Below are positions 36,401 through 45,379 of a stretch of DNA of 64,000 nt, piece by piece. The stretch covers positions 620,001 to 684,000 of the forward strand of contig NZ_AP023262.1 in NCBI RefSeq assembly GCF_016756615.1, given 5' to 3'. A model generated the notes under the pieces. The model ran no database searches. It saw nothing but the letters and a program-made list of their open reading frames with translations, and had not been told where the DNA came from. A program made the position numbers and the translations under genes. Origin of the DNA: Mesorhizobium sp. L-8-3 (lineage in GTDB: Bacteria; Pseudomonadota; Alphaproteobacteria; Rhizobiales; Rhizobiaceae). Position 1 is the stretch's first letter; each line of letters opens with the position of its first letter.

Positions 36401-38354
36401 CAGCCCCGCCATCGAGCGCGTCGCCACCGCCGAGGCCCGCGAGGATATCGTCTCCATTGCTGCCGCTCAGCGAATTGACGCCGGCGGCACCCGTCAGGCG
36501 ATCGGCGAAACCCGACCCCGACAGGTTCTCGATATCGCTCAGCGTGTCGCCCTCGGCGTGACCGCCACTGCCGGTACCGGCCGTGAGATCGACCGTCACA
36601 CCCGAGGCGGAAGCGGAATAGTCGGCCCGATCGATGCCCGAATCACCGACCAGTTCATCGGCCCCACCCAGCCCGGCCAGGAAATCATTGCCGGCGCCGC
36701 CGACAAGGCGGTTCGCTCCGGCGCTGCCCAGAAGCGTGTCGGCATTGTCCGAGCCGGTCACGTTCTCGGTGCCGGACAGCGTATCGCCCTGGGCGTCGCC
36801 ACCGAGGCCGGTGCCGGCGGCGAGGTTGACGATCACGCCGCCGAGCGACGCGGAATAGTCAGCCGTGTCGATACCACCACCGCCGATGAGCACATCCCCA
36901 CCGCCGAGACCAATGAGGACGTCGTCGCCGTCACCGCCCTCGAGCCGGTTTGCGGTGCCCGTTCCGATCAGCCGATCGGCGAAACCCGATCCGATGGCGT
37001 CCTCGATGGAACTGAGCGTGTCGCCTTCGGCATGACCGCCGCTGCCGCCGCCCGAGCCGAGATTGACCGTCACACCGGCACCGGATGCCGAGTAATCCGC
37101 CGTATCGATCCCGGCCCCGCCGATCAACTGGTCGGCACCGCCGAGGCCGGCAAGGATGTCGTCGCCGTCGCCGCCGGTGAGGATGTTGACGCCGGCCGCG
37201 CCTGTCAGACGGTCGGCATGGGCCGAGCCCACGACATTCTCGATGCCGGACAACGTGTCGCCCTGGGCGTCGCCACCGCCGCCAGTGCCGCTCTGCAGGT
37301 TGATCGTGACACCGGACGAAGAGGCCGAATAGTCGGCCAGATCGACCCCGGCTCCGCCGATCAATGCATCCGCGCCGCCGAGCCCGGCGAGAATGTCGTC
37401 ACCATTGCCGCCGTCGAGGCGGTTTGCCTCGACGCTGCCGGTGAGTCCATCATTGAAGGCGGAGCCGTTGACATTCTCGACATCGATCAGCGTGTCGCCC
37501 TGAGCTTCTCCGCCCGAGGCGGACCCGGTGGCAAGGTTGATCGTCACCGCGACCGCTGAACCGTTATAGACGATGGTATCGACGCCGGCGCCGCCGTTCA
37601 GCACGTCGCCGAAGGCGCCGCCTTCGAGCGTGTCGTTGCCGCCGCCGCCGTTCAGCGTATCGATACCGCCGGTGACGACGACGCCGGCATAATCGTCGCC
37701 AAAGAGTTGGTCGTCGCCATTGGCGCCATTAAGCGTGTCGGCGCCATCGAAACCGACCAGGTCGGTGCCGAGGTTCAGATTGGCGGTCTGGACGTCGTCG
37801 AACGCCGAGCCCAGCACCAGTTCGAAGCCGGATAGTGTGGTGCCGACGGCCATGCCGCCGCCGCTGCCCGTGCCGGTTGTCAGGTCGACGATGAAGCCGG
37901 AGCCGACGACGCGGCCGTCTATGAGGTCCCTTCCGGCGCCGCCGATCAGCGTGTCGACCCCGCCGCTCAATTGAATATAGTCGTCGCCGTCGCCACCATC
38001 GACCAGATTGTCTCCGCCGTCGCCGGCGAGCTGGTCGTTGAAGGCGCTGCCGATCAAGGCCTCGAATCCGACCATTGTATCGCCGACAGCCTCACCGGCG
38101 ACACCAAAGGCGTTCAGCACCACCCCGACGCCGGCGGTGGCGTCGGCGAAGGTCAGTGTGTCGTAACCGGCGCCGCCGTTCATGTTGTCGGCGCCGAGCC
38201 CGCCCTGGATGATGTCGTCGCCGCCCAGGCCAAGGAGCGTATCGTCGCCGGCGAGACCGTTGATGATGTCGATGCCGTCGGGGTTGGCCAGCGCGCCAGG
38301 ATCCGTGCCCGTGAGCGAATCGCCACCTGGACCGCCATTGAGGACCTGGGTCAT
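33402..38354 (-). CDS. Large RTX repeat protein (1650 residues), type I secretion substrate
   Basis: This protein is built almost wholly of RTX calcium-binding repeats. About fifteen units of 79 residues follow each other from about residue 250 to 1440. Each has nonapeptide turns (NGDDILAGLGGADALIGGAG), a DTADYSAS stretch, a beta part (GVTVDLGTGTGSGGDAQGD) and a linker (TLSGIENVTGSAHADRLTG). Two more diverged units precede them. The C-terminus (DRFVYYAPTGGLYYDADGSG, ending in ASDIILI) is the export signal seen in RTX proteins; there is no N-terminal signal. The start at 38354 follows GGGAGG. It may be a surface or matrix protein that stiffens with calcium. No enzymatic domain is visible. Confidence 0.9.
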   Translation of the reverse strand: MTQVLNGGPGGDSLTGTDPGALANPDGIDIINGLAGDDTLLGLGGDDIIQGGLGADNMNGGAGYDTLTFADATAGVGVVLNAFGVAGEAVGDTMVGFEALIGSAFNDQLAGDGGDNLVDGGDGDDYIQLSGGVDTLIGGAGRDLIDGRVVGSGFIVDLTTGTGSGGGMAVGTTLSGFELVLGSAFDDVQTANLNLGTDLVGFDGADTLNGANGDDQLFGDDYAGVVVTGGIDTLNGGGGNDTLEGGAFGDVLNGGAGVDTIVYNGSAVAVTINLATGSASGGEAQGDTLIDVENVNGSAFNDGLTGSVEANRLDGGNGDDILAGLGGADALIGGAGVDLADYSASSSGVTINLQSGTGGGGDAQGDTLSGIENVVGSAHADRLTGAAGVNILTGGDGDDILAGLGGADQLIGGAGIDTADYSASGAGVTVNLGSGGGSGGHAEGDTLSSIEDAIGSGFADRLIGTGTANRLEGGDGDDVLIGLGGGDVLIGGGGIDTADYSASLGGVIVNLAAGTGLGGDAQGDTLSGTENVTGSDNADTLLGSAGANRLVGGAGNDFLAGLGGADELVGDSGIDRADYSASASGVTVDLTAGTGSGGHAEGDTLSDIENLSGSGFADRLTGAAGVNSLSGSNGDDILAGLGGGDALDGGAGIDTADYSASAAGVTIDLSVGTASGGDAQGDALIDVENVTGSADADRLIGDSGANRLDGGDGDDILVGFGGADALVGGGGTDTADYSLSAMGIMIDLALGVGTGSDAQGDTLSGIENVTGSAHGDILIGDAGANRLDGGTGNDILEGKAGADQLLGGAGIDTADYASSAAGVTVDLGAGTGVGGDAEGDILSDIENVTGTASADRLTGAAGANRLDGGGGEDILAGLGGADVLVGGGGIDTADYSASAVGVTVDFDAGTGSGGDAEGDTLTDIENVTGSAQADRLTGASDVNRLDGGDGDDILAGLGGADALLGGAGIDLADFSASAFGVTVDLDAGTGSGGDAQGDTLTGIENITGSAHADRLTGAAGVNVLAGGDGDDILAGLGGADQLIGGAGIDTADYSASSAAVTVDLGTGAVAGGDAEGDTLTDVENVTGSAQADRLRGSAGANRLDGGAGDDTLTGLGGADALIGGAGIDTADYSASAAGVTVNLSTGQGTGGDAQGDTLSGIETVTGSASADRLTGAATANVLTGGNGDDVLAGLGGADRLIGGAGIDTANYAASSAGVTIDLGTGAVSGGDAQGDILSDIESVIGSAYADRLRGSAGANRLDGGAGNDLLTGLGGADALAGGAGIDTADYSASASGVTVSLTTGFGAGGDAQGDRLSGMENIVGSGGTDRLIGAATANRLDGGNGNDVLAGLGGADTLVGGAGVDVADYSGSLAGVTVSLSTGRGVGGDAQGDILTGIEKVMASRFNDAITGDAGNNALAGAAGNDTLFGGAGDDTLSGGLGVDTATGGAGNDTYDVDNAGDRVIESANGGIDLIRSLVSIGTLAANVEKATLLGTGNLSLGGNELANTLIGNVGNNIISGGAGNDGISSLAGNDSLEGGAGNDRLSGGLGSDSFIFRQTLLSTSGVDRITDFGADDFIRFDVASGPTGVLNADAFVVGAKALDANDRFVYYAPTGGLYYDADGSGAAQKVLFAVLDNKFALTASDIILI
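34040..37610 (-). repeat. Fifteen diverged 237-bp tandem coding repeats
   Basis: The units repeat about every 237 bases. They differ from each other at many positions, unlike the near-identical units of the adhesin at 54945-60569. Older duplication with continued change is the simplest reading. Confidence 0.8.
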
Positions 38355-38817
38355 GCTGCCTCCCGCCTTCCCGGGCGGCGCAAATCAACCGTTGCCATCA
38401 AGGGTCGCGACCCGCCAACCGTGGGTTTATCCAACTTCAATCGGCAAGTCTATGGTGCGTGGCCGGTGCATACGATCGTAGGCGTTGCTCCAGAGCCCGG
38501 ATGCAAGCCCGGGACAGCAGGTCGCCCATCCGGCTATTGCGGTGGCTGTTTGGTCGATTGTGACTTCGGAGCCGCCGATGGCACGACGAGGCACGTCTTC
38601 TTGCCGCTGTCGTCACGGACTTCCCAAGGGCCGCATAATTCCTTCAGGGACTGGGGATCGATCGAGTCGATATCCTCGGCTGCGAGTCCTGAGCGAGCCC
38701 GGCACCTGCAGGGCCGCCGGCAAGGACAATGCAGTGACCAAAAGGTAATCGAAATGCATGTCATCCCCGGCACGCGGCGGAGAAGGGTATCCGCGGCGCG
38801 AACACGCAAGGCGGACT
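38355..38817. other. Intergenic region with a possible remnant frame
   Basis: A minus-strand frame (38534-38821) encodes near its end SLKELCGPWEVRDDSGKKTC. This faintly recalls the start of the AprI/Inh protease-inhibitor domain (L-x-G-x-W then a cysteine). The rest of that domain is missing and the N-terminus is not a proper signal peptide in this frame, so if real it is a broken gene. The promoter of the RTX gene should lie next to 38354. Confidence 0.35.
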
Positions 38818-39102
38818 TCACGAAATCGTCACCGCCAATTCGTCGAGGATGGCAGCGGCCTGCTTCCGGCTCTCGACCTGTTCGCCGTCGAAGACCGGGC
38901 CGAAATGGAGCGCGGTAAGCGCCGCGATCAAGCCTTCGGTCAACGCGTGCCGGCGCTCGGGATCGGCGACGGCGCCGGCCGCAAGTGCGGCGAGCCCGAT
39001 CAGTTCCTGCTCGTCGGTGTCCTGCGCGTCGGCGTCAAGCAACGAATGGAGCTTCGCGATCGCACCTTCGGCCTGCAGCCGGATTTCCGTATTTTCCTGC
39101 AT
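38818..39102 (-). CDS. Conserved-looking small hypothetical protein
   Basis: This 94-residue protein is predicted all-helical and soluble, acidic in the middle (LLDADAQDTDEQELIGLAAL) and ends LDELAVTIS. It belongs to no family I recognise. Its codon use resembles its neighbours, and the sequence is too regular to be a shadow frame. The start at 39102 is the only ATG that gives the full helical set. Confidence 0.65.
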   Translation of the reverse strand: MQENTEIRLQAEGAIAKLHSLLDADAQDTDEQELIGLAALAAGAVADPERRHALTEGLIAALTALHFGPVFDGEQVESRKQAAAILDELAVTIS

Positions 39103-39246
39103 TTCGAAGGCTCTCCTCGCCTGTCCGCCGGTTCAACCGGGATCATGATCCATCATGGCGCAGCGGGAGACAACTGCCTCTCGAATTCCGGCGGCAGTTC
39201 CCGGATGTGATCCACCCGGGAGACTGCCGTACGGTTCGCCAGGTGC

Positions 39247-39678
39247 TCAGCGATAGGGCGAGTAGCATTGCTGGCGCGGCCCATGATAGGGCTGGAAGGT
39301 GTTGTCGTACGCCTGATAGGACCGGTAGCGGTTGTAGCACCATTGGACATGGGCCGAACCGGACGGCGGACGATAGACAGGCGCGGGCTGGGCGATAGCG
39401 CCGCCGATGATCGCGCCGGTGATGAAGGCCGCCGGCGGGAACCACCAGCCGTTGTAGCTCCGCCATCCTGGACGCTGGTAGCGATAGCCGCGGTGACCGT
39501 TGTAGTAAGGGCGGCCGTGGTAGCGATAGTAGCCGCGTCGTTGCCTGACCTGCTGAACGTCCGAGGACTGCTCAAGCTTCAGTGGCCGCTGGATCGGCGC
39601 CGCCGATGCCGGAGCGATCGTCATGACGCCCGTCACGGAAAACACCGCGGCACAGACTGCCGAAATGACCTTCCTCAT
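39247..39678 (-). CDS. BA14K-family protein
   Basis: This 143-residue exported protein has a signal peptide (MRKVISAVCAAVFSVTGVMT, cut after ASA), a Tyr/Arg/Gly-rich middle, a short hydrophobic glycine segment (FITGAIIGGAIA) and the C-terminal BA14K signature (HVQWCYNRYRSYQAYDNTFQ, ending CYSPYR). BA14K was described as an immunoreactive, lectin-like Brucella protein; the family is confined to Rhizobiales, which supports the assignment of the organism. Confidence 0.93.
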   Translation of the reverse strand: MRKVISAVCAAVFSVTGVMTIAPASAAPIQRPLKLEQSSDVQQVRQRRGYYRYHGRPYYNGHRGYRYQRPGWRSYNGWWFPPAAFITGAIIGGAIAQPAPVYRPPSGSAHVQWCYNRYRSYQAYDNTFQPYHGPRQQCYSPYR

Positions 39679-39820
39679 TGTCGAACTCCTTTCATGTTCC
39701 AGAGAGCACGGGCGGAAGATGATGCCGTGCGAATGAATGCAAGCTGAACGGAAGATGACAATTCCGTAATGTTTTCAGAAGGTTTCCCGACGGCGGCCCG
39801 TGGCGGTGGTCAGTGGCGTC

Positions 39821-40438
39821 TCAGCTATGCGCGAAAATGTCTTCTTCGTCCCAACCCATCAGGTCGAGCTTCGCCCTGGTCGGCAGGAAGCGGAAGCAGG
39901 CCGCGGCCTCTTCCGTTCGGTTCTCGCGGGCGAGCCTGCCCGCGAGGGCGTCGCGCAGCCGGTGCAGATAAAGCACGTCGGATGCCGCATAATCGAGCTG
40001 CTCGGGCGTGAGCGTGTCGGCCGCCCAGTCCGAGGACTGCTGGACCTTGGACAGGCTGACCCCGAGGAGTTCGGCGCAGATATCCTTCAGCCCATGACGG
40101 TCGGTATAGGTCCGCGTCAGCCGCGACGCTATCTTGGTGCAGAAGACCGGTTCCGGCATGACGCCGAAGGCGTGGTAGAGGACCGCGAGGTCGAAGCGGC
40201 CATAGTGAAAGAGCTTGGTGACGGCGGGATTGCCGAGCAGGGCCGTGAGGTTCGGCGCGGATTTCTGGCCCGGCGCGATCTGGATGACATCGGCCGTGCC
40301 GTCGCCCGGCGAGAGCTGGACGACGCACAGCCGGTCGCGATACGGTCTGAGCCCGAGTGTCTCGGTGTCGATGGCGACCGCGTCGACGGCGTAGTGGCTG
40401 AGATCAGGCAAATCATGCTTGTGGAAGCGGATCGTCAT
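39821..40438 (-). CDS. Ribonuclease D-type 3'-5' exonuclease
   Basis: This 205-residue exonuclease has the DEDD nuclease motifs: DTET near residue 24, HYGRFDLAVL near 79 (motif II) and LDYAASDVLYLHRL near 150 (motif III with its tyrosine). It lacks the C-terminal HRDC domains of full-length RNase D, as is usual for the short alphaproteobacterial form. It lies eight bases after the M20 peptidase stop and is probably cotranscribed with it. Confidence 0.92.
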   Translation of the reverse strand: MTIRFHKHDLPDLSHYAVDAVAIDTETLGLRPYRDRLCVVQLSPGDGTADVIQIAPGQKSAPNLTALLGNPAVTKLFHYGRFDLAVLYHAFGVMPEPVFCTKIASRLTRTYTDRHGLKDICAELLGVSLSKVQQSSDWAADTLTPEQLDYAASDVLYLHRLRDALAGRLARENRTEEAAACFRFLPTRAKLDLMGWDEEDIFAHS

Positions 40439-40446
40439 CGTCGTGC

Positions 40447-41838
40447 TCAGCTCTTCTGCGTCAGCGCGTGGAGGATGCGCGCCCAGGAGCGCTGCCCCTT
40501 ATGGAAGGAGGTCAAGTCGTATTTCTCGTTGGGCGAATGGATGCGGTCGTCGGACAGGGCAAAGCCGACCAGCAGCGATTCCATGCCGAGGATCGACTGG
40601 AAATCGCCCACGATCGGGATCGAGCCGCCCATGGCGGTGGTGAGCGCGGGGTTCGCCCACTCGTCCGACAGGGCCTGCTGGGCAGACGTCAGGAAGGGCG
40701 AGTCGTAGGAAAGCTGGATGGCCGGCGAGCCGCCATGCGGATGGAACACGGCCGAGCAGTCGGCCGGAATGCGCTGCTCGACGAAGGCTCGGAAAGCGGC
40801 GCGGATCTTCTCCGGGTTCTGCTTGTGCACCAGGCGGAAGGACACCTTGGCCGAAGCTTCCGCCGCGATCACCGTCTTGAAGCCCTTGCCGGTGTAGCCG
40901 CCGGTGATGCCGTTGAACTCGGCCGTCGGACGCGCCCAGACCAGTTCCAGCACCGAGCGCCCCTTTTCGCCCGAGGGAATGGAGAGCCCGATCGGACCGA
41001 GGAAGCTCTCCGGCGTCTCGCCGAGATTCTCCCAGGCCTTCAGGATCTGCGACGGCGTCTCCTCGACCCCGTCATAGAAGCCCGGGATGGTGACGCGGCC
41101 GTTCTCGTCGTGAATGTCGGCCAGCACCTTGGCCAGGATGCGGATCGGATTGGCGGCCGCGCCGCCAAATTCACCCGAGTGCAGGTCGCGGTTGGCGGCC
41201 TTGATCGTGACTTCCTCGCCGACGAGGCCGCGCAGAGCCACGGTGATAGCGGGCGTCTTCGCGTCCAGCATGCCGGTGTCGCAGACCATGGCGAAATCGG
41301 CCTTCAGTTCCTCGGCATTGGCCTTGAGGAAGGGGATCAGCGAGGGCGATCCCGATTCCTCCTCGCCTTCGAAAAGCAGCGTGATCCTGCAGGGCAGCGA
41401 ACCGTGCACCTTCTTCCAGGCCCGGCACGCCTCGACGAAGAGCATGAGCTGTCCCTTGTCGTCGGAAGAGCCGCGCCCGGTGATCACCTTGCGGCCGGGC
41501 TCGATCTCCTTGAGCACCGGATCGAAGGGATCGGCATCCCACAATTCCAGCGGATCGACCGGCTGGACGTCATAGTGGCCATAGAACAGCACATGCGGCG
41601 CGCCTGCGGGACCGTCGTGATGGGCCACCACCATCGGATGCCCCGGCGTGTCGCGAACGCTCGCATTGAAGCCGATCATCTTCAAGTCGGCGACCAGCCA
41701 TTCGGCGGCCTTGCGGCAGTCGGCTGCGAAGGCCGGGTCGGTCGAGATCGACTTGATGCGGACCAGATCGAAGAGGCGGTCGAGACTTTGGGGGAGGTCG
41801 GCGTCGAGGCGGTCGAGGACGGGGGCGAGTGCGGACAT
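40447..41838 (-). CDS. M20-family metallopeptidase (dipeptidase)
   Basis: This 463-residue enzyme has the metal-binding motifs of M20 peptidases: YGHYDVQPVDP near residue 85, GRGSSDDKGQLM near 118, the catalytic acid pair in LFEGEEESGSP near 153, and the later HSGEFGG stretch of the lid region. It is cytoplasmic and probably acts on dipeptides or related amides. The start at 41838 (MSALAPVLDRL) follows GAAAGG and gives normal family length. Confidence 0.92.
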   Translation of the reverse strand: MSALAPVLDRLDADLPQSLDRLFDLVRIKSISTDPAFAADCRKAAEWLVADLKMIGFNASVRDTPGHPMVVAHHDGPAGAPHVLFYGHYDVQPVDPLELWDADPFDPVLKEIEPGRKVITGRGSSDDKGQLMLFVEACRAWKKVHGSLPCRITLLFEGEEESGSPSLIPFLKANAEELKADFAMVCDTGMLDAKTPAITVALRGLVGEEVTIKAANRDLHSGEFGGAAANPIRILAKVLADIHDENGRVTIPGFYDGVEETPSQILKAWENLGETPESFLGPIGLSIPSGEKGRSVLELVWARPTAEFNGITGGYTGKGFKTVIAAEASAKVSFRLVHKQNPEKIRAAFRAFVEQRIPADCSAVFHPHGGSPAIQLSYDSPFLTSAQQALSDEWANPALTTAMGGSIPIVGDFQSILGMESLLVGFALSDDRIHSPNEKYDLTSFHKGQRSWARILHALTQKS

Positions 41839-41934
41839 GGAGCGGCCTTTCGATTCTGCGGCCGCCAAACTAGCGGGCTGCATCGGAAACGAAAAGAGCG
41901 GCGACTTGGGCCAGTGCGATGCGGGGCGAGGTCA

Positions 41935-42077
41935 CAAAAGTGCCGCCGTGGTGGAGGGAAACCACGGCGGCATCTATGAAACGATGCGGCAGCCCGGAGA
42001 GGGGGATGAGGCTGCCGCACTGTCCGGCCTAGGCGGGGGACGGGCCTTCGATCCGGACTCGGCAAAAACTGCCGATG
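41935..42077 (-). ncRNA. Candidate trans-acting small RNA beside polA (alpha-r7/Smr7C-like)
   Basis: On the minus strand, three successive hairpins fill this stretch. They are TCGGCA-GTTTT-TGCCGA (42059-42075), TGCGGCAGC with GCTGCCGCA (41985-42019), and an 11-bp stem of TGCCGCCGTGG with CCACGGCGGCA (41941-41972). The last is followed by CACTTTTG, as in a terminator. A CTTGAA (42107-42112) and CCAGAT (42084-42089) stand 17 bases apart upstream. The loops contain C-rich stretches (CATCCCCCTC, TTTCCCTCC) that could pair with ribosome binding sites. Size, three-hairpin form and position next to polA agree with what I recall of the rhizobial alpha-r7 (Smr7C) family; this was not checked against a model. 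Confidence 0.6.
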
Positions 42078-42227
42078 CCGGTTATCTGGCGTTCGCAACA
42101 TGGCGTTTCAAGGGCACAAAGATTACAAGTTCGTAACAAACGCGTGAGATCGCTTCTTCCCAGTCTCCTGACATGGGCGGCGGGTTTCCAATGGACAGGC
42201 CAGGGCGCGCACGCTACCGGTTGCGGC

Positions 42228-45218
42228 ATGAAAAAAGGCGACCACCTCTTCCTCGTCGACGGCTCCGGCTACATCTTCCGCGCCTATCACGCGCTGCCGC
42301 CCCTGAACCGGAAGTCGGACGGCCTTCCGACGAGTGCGGTATTGGGCTTCTGCAATATGGTGTGGAAGCTCGTCCAGGACGCACGCAGCACCAATGTCGG
42401 CATCACGCCGACCCACTTTGCGGTGATCTTCGACTACTCCTCCAAGACTTTCCGCAGCGAGCTCTACCCCGAATACAAGGCCAACCGGTCGGCTCCGCCG
42501 GAGGACCTCGTCCCGCAATTCGGCCTTATCCGGCGCGCGACCCGGGCCTTCGGCCTGCCCTGCATCGAAATGGAGGGCTTCGAGGCGGACGACCTCATCG
42601 CCACCTATGCGCGGCTCGCCTGCGAGGCGGAGGCCGACACCACTATCATCTCCTCCGACAAGGATCTGATGCAGCTCGTCGGCACCACCGTGTCGATGTA
42701 CGACCCCATGAAGGATCGGGAGATCAGGATCCCCGAGGTCGTCGAGAAATGGGGCGTGCCGCCGGAGAAGATGATCGACCTCCAGGCGCTGACCGGCGAT
42801 TCCATCGATAACGTGCCCGGCGTGCCCGGCATCGGCCCGAAGACCGCCGCGCAGCTGCTCGAGCAGTTCGGCGATCTCGACACGCTGCTGGCCCGTGCCT
42901 CGGAGATCAAGCAGGAAAAACGACGCGAATCGATCATCGGCAATGCCGACAAGGCGCGCATCTCGCGCGAGCTGGTGCGGCTGAAGAACGACGTGCCCGT
43001 GAAGGAAGGCCTGGAAGACTTCAGCCTGCAACCGCCTGACGGCCCGAAGCTGATCGCTTTCCTGAAGGCGATGGAATTCTCGACGCTCACACGCCGCGTG
43101 GCCGAGGCAACCGGCACCGACGCGGCCGAGATCGAGCCCGCCTTCGTGCCGGTCGAGACCGGAGCGGATGCGCATGGGCCTGATGTCGGAGCGGGCGCGA
43201 TCGAGGCAGAGGTCGAGGCCGCCCCGGTGAACGGCGCTGCCGGCGCCCGCCGGGGCCCGGCCGTCGAAGCGGCTGCTCCTTCTCCTGCACCGAACGGCGG
43301 CGCGGTGGAAGCGACGTCGCCTTCCATGCTCGCGGCGCAGCGCGCCCAGGCGGCGGTGTCGGCCAAGATCGATCCCGACGCCTATGTGGCGATCCGCGAC
43401 CTGCCGACCTTGCAGGCCTGGGTGCGGGAGGGCATCGAGGCCGGCGTGGTGGCCTTCGACACCGAGACGACCTCGCTCGACCCGATGCAGGCGGAACTGT
43501 GCGGCTTCTCGCTCGCCGTCCGCCCGGGGCGTGCGGCCTATGTGCCGCTCACCCACAAGGCGGGCCGCGGCGATCTCCTGGGCGGGGGGCTGGTCGAGAA
43601 CCAGCTTCCGGTGCGCGCAGCACTGGAGGCGATCCGGCCGCTGCTGGAGGACAGGTCCGTCCTGAAGGTCGGCCAGAACCTCAAATACGACCTCGTCGTG
43701 ATGAACCGCCACGGAATCGACATCGCGCCCTATGACGACACGATGCTGATCTCCTATGTGCTCGACGGCGGCACGGCCGGCGGCCATGGCATGGATTCGC
43801 TGGCCGAGAAATGGCTCGGCCACAAGCCGATCGAGTTCAAGTCGCTGGCCGGAACGGGCAAGGCTTTCAACACGATCGACCTCGCCGAGATCGACAAGGC
43901 GACCCGCTATGCCGGCGAGGACGCCGACATCACGCTGCGGCTCTGGCACGTGCTGAAGCCGCGGCTGGCCGCGAAGGGCCTGGTATCGGTCTATGAACGG
44001 CTCGAGCGGCCGCTCGTGCCCGTGCTGGCGCGCATGGAGCAGCGCGGCATTTCGGTCGACCGCCAGATCCTGTCGCGGCTGTCGGGCGAGCTGGCGCAGG
44101 GCGCGGGCCGGCTGGAGGACGAGATCTACCGGCTTGCCGGCCACCGCTTCACTATCGGCTCGCCGAAACAGCTCGGCGAAATATTGTTCGGCAAGATGGG
44201 GCTACCGGGCGGCTCCAAGACCAAGACGGGGCAATGGTCGACCTCGGCCCAGGTGCTGGAAGACCTCGCGGCAGAAGGCCACGAACTGCCGCGCAAGATC
44301 GTCGACTGGCGCCAGCTGACCAAGCTGAAGTCGACCTATACGGACGCGCTGCCCGGCTATGTGCATCCCGAGACAAGGCGGGTCCACACCTCATATGCGC
44401 TCGCCGCCACCACCACGGGCCGGCTCTCGTCTTCAGAGCCGAACCTCCAGAACATCCCGATCCGCACGACCGAGGGCCGCAAGATCCGCACCGCCTTCAT
44501 CGCCGACAAGGGCAACAAACTGGTCTCGGCCGACTACAGCCAGATCGAGCTGCGCGTGCTCGCCCATATCGCCGACATACCGCAGCTCAGGAAGGCTTTC
44601 GCCGACGGCGTCGACATCCACGCCATGACTGCATCGGAGATGTTCGGCGTTCCCGTCGAGGGCATGCCGTCCGACGTCCGGCGCCGAGCCAAGGCGATCA
44701 ATTTCGGCATCATCTACGGCATCTCGGCCTTCGGCCTGTCGAACCAGCTCTCGATCCCGCGCGAGGAGGCCAGCGACTACATCAAGCGCTATTTCGAACG
44801 CTTCCCGGGCATCCGGGACTATATGGAGGGCAGCAAGGCGTTCGCGCGCGAGAACGGCTATGTCGAGACCATCTTCGGGCGGCGGATCCACTATCCGGAG
44901 ATCCGCTCCTCCAACCCGCAGGTCCGCGCCTTCAACGAACGCGCCTCGATCAACGCGCCGATCCAGGGCTCGGCTGCCGACATCATCCGCCGCGCCATGG
45001 TGCGCATGGAGGCCGCACTCGACGAGGCTGGCCTCTCGGCCCGCATGCTGCTGCAAGTGCATGACGAGCTGATCTTCGAGACGCCCGAGGGCGAGGTCGA
45101 AGCGACGATGCCCGTCATCCGCGCGGTGATGGAGAACGCTGCCATGCCGGCCGTGTCGCTCGCCGTGCCGCTGCAGGTCGACGCGCAGGCAGCCGACAAT
45201 TGGGACGAGGCGCATTGA
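42228..45218 (+). CDS. polA: DNA polymerase I
   Basis: This 996-residue enzyme has all three domains. The 5'-3' exonuclease lies at residues about 5-290 (FLVDGSGYIFRAYHALPP, and SSDKDLMQLV). A proofreading 3'-5' exonuclease with intact acidic residues lies at about 400-585 (AFDTETTSLDP near 409, YAGEDADITLRL near 565). The polymerase lies at about 610-996, with motif A SADYSQIELR near 766, motif B RRRAKAINFGIIYG near 817 and motif C QVHDELIFE near 942. An Ala/Pro-rich linker at about 300-385 separates the first two domains. The ATG at 42228 is chosen because the protein there matches the usual N-terminus; the frame extends further upstream without homology. Confidence 0.97.
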   Translation: MKKGDHLFLVDGSGYIFRAYHALPPLNRKSDGLPTSAVLGFCNMVWKLVQDARSTNVGITPTHFAVIFDYSSKTFRSELYPEYKANRSAPPEDLVPQFGLIRRATRAFGLPCIEMEGFEADDLIATYARLACEAEADTTIISSDKDLMQLVGTTVSMYDPMKDREIRIPEVVEKWGVPPEKMIDLQALTGDSIDNVPGVPGIGPKTAAQLLEQFGDLDTLLARASEIKQEKRRESIIGNADKARISRELVRLKNDVPVKEGLEDFSLQPPDGPKLIAFLKAMEFSTLTRRVAEATGTDAAEIEPAFVPVETGADAHGPDVGAGAIEAEVEAAPVNGAAGARRGPAVEAAAPSPAPNGGAVEATSPSMLAAQRAQAAVSAKIDPDAYVAIRDLPTLQAWVREGIEAGVVAFDTETTSLDPMQAELCGFSLAVRPGRAAYVPLTHKAGRGDLLGGGLVENQLPVRAALEAIRPLLEDRSVLKVGQNLKYDLVVMNRHGIDIAPYDDTMLISYVLDGGTAGGHGMDSLAEKWLGHKPIEFKSLAGTGKAFNTIDLAEIDKATRYAGEDADITLRLWHVLKPRLAAKGLVSVYERLERPLVPVLARMEQRGISVDRQILSRLSGELAQGAGRLEDEIYRLAGHRFTIGSPKQLGEILFGKMGLPGGSKTKTGQWSTSAQVLEDLAAEGHELPRKIVDWRQLTKLKSTYTDALPGYVHPETRRVHTSYALAATTTGRLSSSEPNLQNIPIRTTEGRKIRTAFIADKGNKLVSADYSQIELRVLAHIADIPQLRKAFADGVDIHAMTASEMFGVPVEGMPSDVRRRAKAINFGIIYGISAFGLSNQLSIPREEASDYIKRYFERFPGIRDYMEGSKAFARENGYVETIFGRRIHYPEIRSSNPQVRAFNERASINAPIQGSAADIIRRAMVRMEAALDEAGLSARMLLQVHDELIFETPEGEVEATMPVIRAVMENAAMPAVSLAVPLQVDAQAADNWDEAH

Positions 45219-45379
45219 GGGGGCGGCAGCCCAGGGCATGTGGCCATGGGGGCTTGCACCTCATCCGACTGCGCGGAATCCGGAGTTCCAGCTCAAAGAT
45301 CTGGAGGTTTCGATTGGCGCAACGGCCGTTCGGGTGCGGGACACCAGGACGACGATCCCGGCGTCGTGCTCAGGTGCCG

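Noticed and set aside
35322-37559. A 745-codon plus-strand frame across the 1650-residue RTX gene
   Set aside because: It is the antisense reading of the 237-bp repeats, and its repeated RRIDAGPA-like product follows from the RTX codons.
42123-44144. A 673-codon minus-strand frame across polA
   Set aside because: It is opposite the conserved DNA polymerase I domains, and the product has no recognisable family.
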